Part shown: piece by piece, positions 1 through 5,236 of the stretch | Position numbering within the stretch: the stretch's first letter is position 1 | Layout of the letters: each line of letters opens with the position of its first letter | DNA from: CAMPJU01 sp046566095 | GTDB taxonomy: Bacteria; Pseudomonadota; Gammaproteobacteria; Xanthomonadales; Xanthomonadaceae | Direction: 5' to 3' | DNA length: 6,804 bases | Assembly: GCA_046566095.1 (NCBI GenBank) | Contig: JBKHXI010000231.1 | Coordinates: 1-6,804, forward strand | Translations under genes and position numbers: made by a program | Notes under the pieces: generated by a model | What the model was told of the DNA's origin: nothing | Databases searched by the model: none | Seen by the model: only the letters and a program-made list of their open reading frames with translations

Positions 1-1790
1 TGGTGGGCTTCACCATGGCGATGTTCCTGTTCGAGCGGATCCGCCCGGACGTGGTGGCCCTGGTGGTGCTGGTGCTGCTGGGCCTGACCGGGGTGGTGGC
101 GCCCGAGGACCTGTTCGGCGGCTTCTCGGGCAACGCGGTGATCAGCGTGATGGCGACCATGATCCTGGGCGCCGGCCTGGACCGCACCGGCGCGCTCAAC
201 CGCCTGGCCGGCTGGCTGCTGCGGCGCGCGCACGGCGTGGAGCAGCGGCTGCTGCTGCTGACCTCGGCGGTGGCCGGCCTGAACTCCTCGATCATGCAGA
301 ACCCGTCGGTCATGGCGCTGTACCTGCCGGTGGCCTCGCGGCTGAGTTCGCGTACCGGCATCCCGCTGTCGCGGATCCTGCTGCCGGTGGCGATCGCGGT
401 CGTGATGGGCGGCGGCCTGACCATGGTCGGCAACTCGCCGCTGATCCTGCTCAACGACCTGCTGGTCTCGGCCAACGCCAACCTGCCCTCGGGCGTGGCC
501 ACGCTCGAGCCGCTGCGCATGTTCGCGCCGCTGCCGATCGGCCTGGCGCTGCTGGGCGCGGCGCTGCTGTACTTCCACTTCTTCGGCGACCGGCTGCTGC
601 GCGAGGAGAGCGACAAGGGCGTCACCCCGGCGCGCACCCAGAGCTACTTCGCCCAGGCCTACGGCATCGACGGAGACGTGTTCGAGCTGACCGTCACCGC
701 CGACAGCCCGCTGGTGGGCATGTCGGTCGGCGAGGCCGAGGCCCTGCACCGCGCGCCGCTGCTGCTGGCGCTCAAGAGCGGCAACGAGTCGCGGCTGGCG
801 CCGCCGGCCGACGCCAGGATCTGGGTCGGCAGCGTGCTCGGGGCGATGGGCCCGCGCCAGCAGGTGGCCGATTTCGCCCAGAACAACTTCCTGCGCCTGT
901 CCTCGCGCCTGCGCAACTTCGGCGACCTGTTCAACCCCAGCCGCGCCGGCATCTCCGAGGCGGTGGTGCCGCCGACCTCGCGCTTCATCGGCAAGACCGC
1001 CGGCGACCTGCAGCTGCGCAAGCAGCGCGGCATCAGCCTGCTGGCGATCAACCGCGACAAGCAGGTGATCCGCGAGGACGTGCGCAACGTGGCGCTGCGC
1101 GCCGGCGACATGCTGGTGCTGCACAGCATCTGGACCGACCTGGCCGACGCGGCCAAGGGCAAGGACCTGGTGGTGGTCACCGACTACCCCAAGGGCGAAC
1201 AGCGGCCGCACAAGTTCAAGATCGCCATGGCGATCTTCGCCATCACCATCGCCCTGGCGATGAGCACCGACCTGCCGGTGTCGGTGGCGCTGATGACCGG
1301 CGTCGCCGGCATGCTGGTGGCCGGGGTGCTGCAGATCGACGAGGCCTACTCGGCCATCAACTGGAAGACGGTGTTCCTGATGGCCTGCCTGATCCCGCTG
1401 GGCTGGGCGATGGACACCAGCGGCGCCGCAGCCTGGGTGGCCGGGCACACCCTCGACCGGCTGCCGGAGGGCCTGCCGATCTGGGCGATCGAGGTCGCGC
1501 TGGCGCTGCTGACCGCGGCCTTCTCGCTGGTGATCAGCCACGTCGGGGCGACCATCGTGATGGTGCCGATGGCGATCAACCTGGCGCTGGCCGCCGGCGG
1601 AGACCCGACCTCGTTCGCGCTGATCGTGGCGCTGTCGGCCTCCAACAACTTCATGACCGCGTCCAACCCGGTGATGTCGATGATCACCGGCCCGGCCCAC
1701 TACCGCGGCGCCGACCTGTGGCGGGTGGGCGGGCCGCTGGCCCTGGTCTATACCGTGATCGTAGTGCTGGCGGTCAACCTGCTGTTCTGA
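1..1790 (+). CDS. SLC13-family permease with two TrkA-C domains (5' end cut by window)
   Basis: Inner-membrane secondary transporter of the SLC13/DASS type. Family members move dicarboxylates, sulfate or other anions, usually with Na+; the substrate here cannot be told. Residues are numbered from the GTG at 3. Hydrophobic segments lie at about 14-31, 44-58, 82-110, 122-140, 175-193, then 405-441, 453-470, 493-530 and 575-594. Between the two membrane halves is a soluble stretch (about 215-395) with two TrkA_C/RCK_C-like domains, roughly 221-297 and 315-393, the second with the typical ending RAGDMLVLHS. The half-repeat motifs are recognisable: MQNPSVMALYLPV (98-110) with GGGLTMVGNSPLILL (136-150), and SHVGATIVMVPM (512-523) with SNNFMTASNP (547-556) and GPAHYRGADLWRVG (563-576). 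The reading frame is open to the left edge and translation starts inside what should be the first membrane helix, so the true start is probably 10-20 codons upstream; ATGs at 15 and 21 have no Shine-Dalgarno sequence. The gene ends at TGA 1788-1790 and converges on the Rieske gene. Confidence 0.9.
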   Translation, partial: VGFTMAMFLFERIRPDVVALVVLVLLGLTGVVAPEDLFGGFSGNAVISVMATMILGAGLDRTGALNRLAGWLLRRAHGVEQRLLLLTSAVAGLNSSIMQNPSVMALYLPVASRLSSRTGIPLSRILLPVAIAVVMGGGLTMVGNSPLILLNDLLVSANANLPSGVATLEPLRMFAPLPIGLALLGAALLYFHFFGDRLLREESDKGVTPARTQSYFAQAYGIDGDVFELTVTADSPLVGMSVGEAEALHRAPLLLALKSGNESRLAPPADARIWVGSVLGAMGPRQQVADFAQNNFLRLSSRLRNFGDLFNPSRAGISEAVVPPTSRFIGKTAGDLQLRKQRGISLLAINRDKQVIREDVRNVALRAGDMLVLHSIWTDLADAAKGKDLVVVTDYPKGEQRPHKFKIAMAIFAITIALAMSTDLPVSVALMTGVAGMLVAGVLQIDEAYSAINWKTVFLMACLIPLGWAMDTSGAAAWVAGHTLDRLPEGLPIWAIEVALALLTAAFSLVISHVGATIVMVPMAINLALAAGGDPTSFALIVALSASNNFMTASNPVMSMITGPAHYRGADLWRVGGPLALVYTVIVVLAVNLLF

Positions 1791-1839
1791 GCCGGCAGAC
1801 GGGCGCGCCGGGTTGCGTACCGGTCTCGCGCCGACCGTC

Positions 1840-1866
1840 CCGATCGCGTCCGATCGCCCCGATCGC
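1840..1866. repeat. Three closely spaced CCGATCGC repeats
   Basis: The octamer CCGATCGC occurs at 1840-1847, 1850-1857 and 1859-1866, a spacing of 10 and 9 bases. The third copy runs into the left REP-like unit, so these may be decayed duplications of the REP tail (CGCGAT read on the minus strand). Each contains the palindrome CGATCG. They lie in the non-coding gap after the transporter gene. No function can be assigned. Confidence 0.5.
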
Positions 1867-1885
1867 GCCCAAGGGGCGCTCCTAC
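1862..1885 (-). repeat. REP-like palindromic unit, left copy
   Basis: Read on the minus strand, this is a 24-base unit: GTAGGA, then stem GCGCCC, loop CTT, stem GGGCGC, then GAT. A GTAG-type head before an imperfect palindrome is the form of REP elements, which are mobilised by RAYT (TnpA_REP) transposases in Xanthomonadaceae, Stenotrophomonas and Pseudomonas. No RAYT gene is in the window. It lies in the convergent gap after the transporter gene, a usual site for REPs. Confidence 0.75.
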
Positions 1886-1893
1886 GGGTTTGC

Positions 1894-1917
1894 GTAGGAG
1901 CGGGCCTTGCCCGCGAT
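1894..1917 (+). repeat. REP-like palindromic unit, right copy
   Basis: Read on the plus strand: GTAGGA, then stem GCGGGC, loop CTT, stem GCCCGC, then GAT. It has the same head, loop and tail as the left unit on the opposite strand, from which it is separated by 8 bases (GGGTTTGC). The heads face each other, so CGCTCCTAC (1877-1885) and GTAGGAGCG (1894-1902) also pair as a 9-bp stem. The whole 1862-1917 block is a small BIME-like pair and could act as a transcript end for one or both of the converging genes. Confidence 0.75.
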
Positions 1918-1920
1918 GGG

Positions 1921-1964
1921 GCGCCGGTGCCGGCGCGCGCGGGAACGGCGGGCCGGCTCCGGCC
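1921..1964. terminator. GC-rich hairpins in convergent gap; possible transcript ends
   Basis: Two perfect inverted repeats follow the REP pair: GCGCCGG (1921-1927) with CCGGCGC (1930-1936), and GGCCGG (1951-1956) with CCGGCC (1959-1964). They sit about 40-80 bases beyond the stop of the minus-strand Rieske gene and 130-175 bases beyond the stop of the transporter. Neither is followed by a T-tract on either strand, so calling them terminators rests on position and stem strength only. Such short palindromes also arise by chance in DNA this GC-rich. Confidence 0.25.
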
Positions 1965-2003
1965 ACGGGCCGCGCCGCGGACGTGGTGGGCCCCGGGGCG
2001 GGT

Positions 2004-2426
2004 TCAGGCGTGGGGCGGGCGTTGCGGCCGCTGGGACGTGGCCAGCCAGACGGCGCCGTCGCGCACCTGCACCGCGACCGCGCGCAGCGACGCGCCGATG
2101 CACGGACCGGCCACGCAGCGGCCCTGCCCGAGCTCGAAGGTGGCGCCGTGCACCGCGCACACCAGCTCCCCGCCCGGGGCGCGCAGGAAGCGTCCCGGCG
2201 CCCAGTCCAGGCGGCGGCCGGCATGCGGGCAGATGTTGAGCCAGGCCCGCACCGCATCGCCCTGGCGCAGCAGGATCAGGGGTTCGGCCTCGCCGTCGAC
2301 CAAGCCGTCGCGGCCGTGCGGTTCCCCGTCCGGCAGGTCCGCCAGCCGCGCCAGCGCGCCGGCGGGCAGGGGTTCGGCCGTTGCCGCGGCGGTCTGCTGT
2401 GCGTCTTCGCTTAACGGTTTGCTCAC
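2004..2426 (-). CDS. Small Rieske [2Fe-2S] protein
   Basis: A 140-residue soluble, cytoplasmic electron-transfer or redox-sensing protein that binds a Rieske [2Fe-2S] cluster through two Cys and two His. The ligand motifs are plain: CPH at 66-68 (C66, H68) and CAVH at 90-93 (C90, H93), followed by GPCIG (107-111). The 21 residues between H68 and C90 exceed the 15-17 of classic Rieske sites, though I recall similar loops in other small proteins of this sort. Cysteines 104 and 109 are not where the disulfide of high-potential Rieske proteins sits, and there is no leader or anchor helix, so it resembles ferredoxin-type Rieske proteins rather than a bc1 subunit. The start is GTG at 2426-2424: an in-frame TGA lies 18 bases upstream with no other start between, and AGGTGA/GAAGG precedes it as ribosome-binding site. 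No oxygenase or reductase partner is adjacent, so its redox partner is unknown. It is divergent from the next gene and converges on the transporter. Confidence 0.88.
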   Translation of the reverse strand: MSKPLSEDAQQTAAATAEPLPAGALARLADLPDGEPHGRDGLVDGEAEPLILLRQGDAVRAWLNICPHAGRRLDWAPGRFLRAPGGELVCAVHGATFELGQGRCVAGPCIGASLRAVAVQVRDGAVWLATSQRPQRPPHA

Positions 2427-2447
2427 ACCTTCACCTGTTCTTCACCC

Positions 2448-2453
2448 GATACT
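2448..2453 (+). promoter_or_regulatory. Possible -10 box (GATACT) for the small membrane protein gene
   Basis: GATACT followed by GGCGG resembles the boxes ahead of the next two plus-strand genes. It lies 30 bases before the ATG at 2484 and 78 before the ATG at 2532, within the divergent gap next to the Rieske gene. No convincing -35 hexamer is seen, so this is a prediction from resemblance and position. Confidence 0.35.
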
Positions 2454-2531
2454 GGCGGTTCGGCCGCGCGCATCGAGTCTGGCATGCCCGCGGCCTTCGC
2501 CGCCTCCCCGAACCCTGTCCCCGTTTCCGCC

Positions 2532-2819
2532 ATGTCCCTGCACGCCTTCGGTTTCGATTCCACCCGCCTGCATGCGCTGTTCGCGCCGCGCAAGCCGCGC
2601 CATCCGCTGCTGCGCGGGCTGGCCGGGCTGCTCGGACTGGCTCTGCTGGCGCTGCTGGTGGTCGCCGGCGTCCTGGTCGGGGCCGCCATGCTGGCCGCCG
2701 GACTGCTGCTGCGGCCGTGGAGGCGGCGCGCCCGGCCGCTGGCGCGCGCGCGGCGCCGGGACGCGATGGACGCCGAATACCGCGTGATCGAGCGCGGCGG
2801 CCTGCCGCACCCGAACTGA
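2532..2819 (+). CDS. Small membrane protein of unknown function
   Basis: A 95-residue protein starting MSLHAFGFDS. A basic stretch (RKPRHPLLR) precedes a strongly hydrophobic segment at about residues 30-60, long enough for one long or two closely spaced membrane helices. A cluster of arginines follows (WRRRARPLARARRR), then a short polar tail with EYRVIERGG. By the positive-inside rule the arginine-rich tail should be cytoplasmic. I do not recognise a named family; small proteins of this general layout occur in Xanthomonadaceae without known function. The frame is also open from an ATG at 2484, adding 16 residues (MPAAFAASPNPVPVSA) that look like translated leader. Neither ATG has a clear Shine-Dalgarno sequence. 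The 30-base gap from the GATACT box favours 2484; the protein sequence favours 2532. It ends at 2819, 58 bases before the next gene. Confidence 0.6.
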   Translation: MSLHAFGFDSTRLHALFAPRKPRHPLLRGLAGLLGLALLALLVVAGVLVGAAMLAAGLLLRPWRRRARPLARARRRDAMDAEYRVIERGGLPHPN

Positions 2820-2836
2820 GCCGCGCGGCGCGCGGC

Positions 2837-2856
2837 GGGCCGCTAGACTGCGGCCC
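2837..2856 (+). promoter_or_regulatory. Possible promoter box (TAGACT) inside a perfect inverted repeat
   Basis: TAGACT at 2844-2849 is a plausible -10 hexamer, followed by GCGG and lying 28 bases before the ATG at 2878. It is flanked exactly by GGGCCGC (2837-2843) and GCGGCCC (2850-2856), a perfect 7-bp inverted repeat. This could be an operator, or a chance feature of GC-rich DNA. No -35 match is seen. The implied leader is about 20 bases and has no Shine-Dalgarno sequence. Confidence 0.4.
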
Positions 2857-2877
2857 CTGGTTTCCCCGGCCCGCCCC

Positions 2878-3606
2878 ATGACCGACGCCACCGCGCGCTT
2901 CGCCATCCCCGCCCCGCCCCGTCCCTGCCTGCCGCTCGCCGGCGACGACGTCCTGTTCCCGGTGCGCCGGGTGTACTGCGTCGGCCGCAACTTCGCCGAC
3001 CACGCGCGCGAGATGGGCGCGGCGGTGCCCGCGGCCGCCGACCGCGGCCGGCCGGTGTTCTTCCTCAAGCCGGCCGACGCGCTGGTGCCCGGCGGCGGCG
3101 ACATTCCCTACCCGCCCGGCACCCGCGACCTGCACCACGAGGTCGAGCTGGTGGTCGCGCTGGGCAGGGATGCGCCCGCCGGCGTGCTCGAGCCCCGCGA
3201 CGCACAGGCTCTGGTGTTCGGCTACGGCATCGGCCTGGACCTGACCCGGCGCGACCTGCAGGCGCAGGCCAAGGCCAAGGGGCTGCCCTGGGACACCGGC
3301 AAGAGCTTCGACCATGCCGCGCCGGCAAGCGCGCTGCTGCCGGCACGCGCGGTCGGCGCGCTCGGGCCGAGGACGCTGTCGCTGGAAGTCGGCGGCCAGC
3401 TGCGCCAGCGCGCCCGCCTGGACGACATGATCTGGAGCGTGCCCGAGATCCTGCACGAGCTCTCGCGCCTGTACGCGCTGCGCGCGGGCGACCTGGTGTT
3501 CATGGGCACGCCGGCCGGGGTCGGCCCGCTGCAGCCGGGCGACGCCTTCCGCGCCACGCTCGACGAGCTGCTGGAGCTGCGCGGCCGCATCGTGCAGCAC
3601 GGCTGA
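2878..3606 (+). CDS. Fumarylacetoacetate hydrolase-family protein (FAHD1/acylpyruvase type)
   Basis: A 242-residue cytoplasmic metal-dependent enzyme of the FAH fold. The family cleaves or decarboxylates oxo-acids such as acylpyruvates, fumarylpyruvate or oxaloacetate; the exact substrate here cannot be read. Visible signatures are YCVGRNFADHAREMG (33-47), where H42 and E45 match the lid His/Glu pair of FAHD1; FFLKPADALV (61-70); DLHHEVELVV (84-93), with E88 and E90 as the first two Mg2+/Mn2+ ligands; GYGIGLDLTRRD (115-126), with D121 as the third; the lysine of DTGKSFD (139-145); and MGTPAGVGPLQPGD (209-222). All expected active-site residues are present, and the length is close to the single-domain norm of about 220-230 plus a short N-terminal extension. 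It lacks the N-terminal SH3-like domain of true fumarylacetoacetases (about 420 residues), so it is not a tyrosine-pathway FAH proper. The ATG at 2878 places the conserved block at the usual distance from the N-terminus. It sits alone between two promoter-like boxes, with no aromatic-degradation genes beside it. Confidence 0.9.
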   Translation: MTDATARFAIPAPPRPCLPLAGDDVLFPVRRVYCVGRNFADHAREMGAAVPAAADRGRPVFFLKPADALVPGGGDIPYPPGTRDLHHEVELVVALGRDAPAGVLEPRDAQALVFGYGIGLDLTRRDLQAQAKAKGLPWDTGKSFDHAAPASALLPARAVGALGPRTLSLEVGGQLRQRARLDDMIWSVPEILHELSRLYALRAGDLVFMGTPAGVGPLQPGDAFRATLDELLELRGRIVQHG

Positions 3607-3640
3607 GCGCAGCGGCAAGCCGCCGGCGGCGGCGCGCATC

Positions 3641-3656
3641 CACGGCCACGGCCGTG
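3641..3656 (+). terminator. Hairpin after the FAH-family gene
   Basis: CACGGC (3641-3646), loop CACG, GCCGTG (3651-3656): a perfect 6-bp stem 35 bases beyond the stop codon at 3606. A second palindrome, GCCGCC-GGCGGC, lies just before it at 3619-3630. No T-tract follows, so it is only a possible terminator. Confidence 0.3.
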
Positions 3657-3690
3657 ACCGCGGGCACGGGGGCCGGCGCGGCGGCGCTGC

Positions 3691-3696
3691 TAAGCT
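3691..3696 (+). promoter_or_regulatory. Possible -10 box (TAAGCT) for the M28 peptidase gene
   Basis: TAAGCT followed by GCGGCG lies 30 bases before the ATG at 3727, with nearly the same flank (GCTAAGCTGCGGC against GCTAGACTGCGGC) as the box before the FAH-family gene. The sequence next to it on the left, CGCTGC, pairs with GCGGCG on the right apart from one G-T wobble. A ribosome-binding site, AGGGA at 3713-3717, follows at 9 bases from the start codon. No good -35 is seen. Confidence 0.4.
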
Positions 3697-3726
3697 GCGG
3701 CGTTCCACCGCCAGGGATTTCCCACG

Positions 3727-5169
3727 ATGCGATTCGCGCCCTTCGCCCCCCTCCTCGTCCTGCTGTTCGCCGGCGCCGCCCCGCCGGCGGCCGCGCACCC
3801 GGGCCACCACGAGGAACCGGCGCCGGCCACGACGCGGATCCCGGACGAAGCGCTGGCGATGGCGCCGCGGTTGCGGGAAGCGGCGCTGGCCAGCGACCTG
3901 GCCTACCGCATCACCGAATCGTTGACCACCGAGGTGGGGCCGCGGCTGGCCGGCAGCGAGGCCGACGCGCGCGCGGTCGCGTGGGCGGTGGCCAAATTCG
4001 AGGCGCTGGGCTTCGACAAGGTCTGGACCGAGCCGGTGACCTTCCCGAAGTGGGTGCGCCGCAGCGAGTCGGCGCGGGTGCTCGGCGACCATGCCCAGCC
4101 GCTGGCGGTCACCGCGCTGGGCGGCAGCCCCGGCGGCTCGGTCGAAGGCGAAGTGGTGCGTTTCGCCGACCTGGCGGCGCTGGAGGCCGCACCCGCCGGT
4201 TCGCTCGCCGGCAAGATCGCCTTCGTCGACTACCGCATGCAGCGCGCGCGCGACGGCAGCGGCTATGGCCCCGCCTCGCGGGTGCGCTCGCGCGGCCCCT
4301 CGGCGGCGATCCGCGCCGGTGCGGCCGCCTACGTGATGCGCTCGGCCGGCACCGACATGCACCGCAACCCGCACACCGGCAACACCCGCTTCGACGAGGG
4401 CCTGCAGCCGATTCCCGCCGCCGCGCTGTCGCTGCCCGACGCCGACCAGCTCGGCCGCCTGCTGGCGCTGGGCAAGCCGATCCGGATCGCGCTCGAGATC
4501 GACGCCGGCTTCGAGGGCGAGGCGACCTCGCACAACGTGATCGGCGAGATCACCGGCGCACGCTTGCCGGACGAAGTGGTGCTGCTGGCCTCGCACCTGG
4601 ATTCCTGGGACCTGGGGACCGGAGCGATCGACGACGCCGCCGGGGTCGGCATCACCATGGCCGCGGCGCGCATCGTCGGCGACCAGCCGCGGCGCCCGGC
4701 GCGCAGCATCCGCGTGGTCGCCTTCGCCAACGAGGAGCAGGGCCTGTACGGCGGCCGCCAGTACGCCGAGCGCCACGCCGGCGCGCTGCGCGCGCACCAG
4801 ATCGCCGCCGAGAGCGACTTCGGCGCCGGACGCATCTACGGCTTCTCGACCTCGGCGCCGGACTACGCCCGCGACGCGGAGGCGGCCATCGCCGCGGCGC
4901 TGGCGCCGCTGGGCATCGCCCACATGCCCGGTACCGGCGGTCCCGGCCCGGACCTCAGCCCGTTCGCGCAGCAGGGCCTGGCCTGGGCGCGACTGGCGCA
5001 GGACGGCACCGGCTACTTCGACCTGCACCACACGCCGGACGACACCTTCGACAAGATCGACCCGGCGGCGATGGCGCAGAACGTGGCCGCCTACGCGGTG
5101 TTCGCCTACCTGGCCGCCGATGCCGAGGGCGACTTCGGCAGCGCGCCGAAGCCGGCGCCGGCTCCCTGA
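3727..5169 (+). CDS. Secreted M28-family zinc peptidase (carboxypeptidase Q-like)
   Basis: A 480-residue exported metallopeptidase, probably periplasmic or extracellular, that would remove terminal residues from peptides using two zinc ions. A signal peptide covers about residues 1-23: R2, a hydrophobic core LLVLLFAGA, then PPAAA, with cleavage expected before H24. The mature start HPGHHEE is histidine-rich. An N-terminal M28 segment (about 45-125) carries TTEVGPRLAGSEAD; about 130-255 is a PA-like insert. The catalytic part holds the dizinc site: H290 in ASHLDSWDLGTG, D302 in AIDDAAG (bridging), the E336-E337 pair in FANEEQGLYGG (base and ligand), D364 in AESDFG and H435 in HHTPDDTFDKI. SHLDSWD and the NEEQGLYGG block closely resemble carboxypeptidase Q. 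All ligands are present, so it should be active. There is no C-terminal PPC or other added domain, only an alanine/proline-rich end. The ATG is supported by AGGGA 9 bases upstream and by the signal peptide. Substrate preference cannot be read; aminopeptidase activity is the other possibility. Confidence 0.92.
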   Translation: MRFAPFAPLLVLLFAGAAPPAAAHPGHHEEPAPATTRIPDEALAMAPRLREAALASDLAYRITESLTTEVGPRLAGSEADARAVAWAVAKFEALGFDKVWTEPVTFPKWVRRSESARVLGDHAQPLAVTALGGSPGGSVEGEVVRFADLAALEAAPAGSLAGKIAFVDYRMQRARDGSGYGPASRVRSRGPSAAIRAGAAAYVMRSAGTDMHRNPHTGNTRFDEGLQPIPAAALSLPDADQLGRLLALGKPIRIALEIDAGFEGEATSHNVIGEITGARLPDEVVLLASHLDSWDLGTGAIDDAAGVGITMAAARIVGDQPRRPARSIRVVAFANEEQGLYGGRQYAERHAGALRAHQIAAESDFGAGRIYGFSTSAPDYARDAEAAIAAALAPLGIAHMPGTGGPGPDLSPFAQQGLAWARLAQDGTGYFDLHHTPDDTFDKIDPAAMAQNVAAYAVFAYLAADAEGDFGSAPKPAPAP

Positions 5170-5170
5170 C

Positions 5171-5210
5171 CGGCCCGCAGAGGGCCGAACGCCGCGGCGG
5201 CATGCCGCCG
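5171..5210. terminator. Paired hairpins in convergent junction; possible bidirectional terminator
   Basis: Between the stops of the peptidase (5169) and the symporter (5237) lie two strong inverted repeats. CGGCCC (5171-5176) pairs with GGGCCG (5182-5187) across a 5-base loop, starting two bases after the peptidase stop. CGGCGG (5195-5200) pairs with CCGCCG (5205-5210) across CATG, so 5195-5210 is a perfect 16-base palindrome. Symmetry and position suit transcript ends from both sides, but neither has a T-tract. Confidence 0.45.
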
Positions 5211-5236
5211 GCCGGCGCCGGGCGCATCGGCCGCGG

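Noticed and set aside
659..1180. Antisense frames under the transporter (also 1346-1687)
   Set aside because: Serine/arginine-rich shadow translations opposite a well-supported membrane protein; no start signals or motifs.
1862..1917. CRISPR-like repeat or attachment site
   Set aside because: There are only two units, inverted rather than direct, with an 8-base gap and no integrase or cas gene; REP form explains them better.
1813..2787. A 324-codon plus-strand frame, and shorter ones at 1890-2414 and 2381-2881
   Set aside because: They cross the REP pair and run antisense to the Rieske gene, whose Cys/His ligand motifs are unmistakable. Their translations are Arg/Pro/Ala-rich without any recognisable domain.
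3607..3726. Small RNA or riboswitch in the gap before the peptidase gene
   Set aside because: The gap is 120 bases of GC-rich palindromes with one promoter-like box near its end; no conserved riboswitch core or leader peptide is recognisable.
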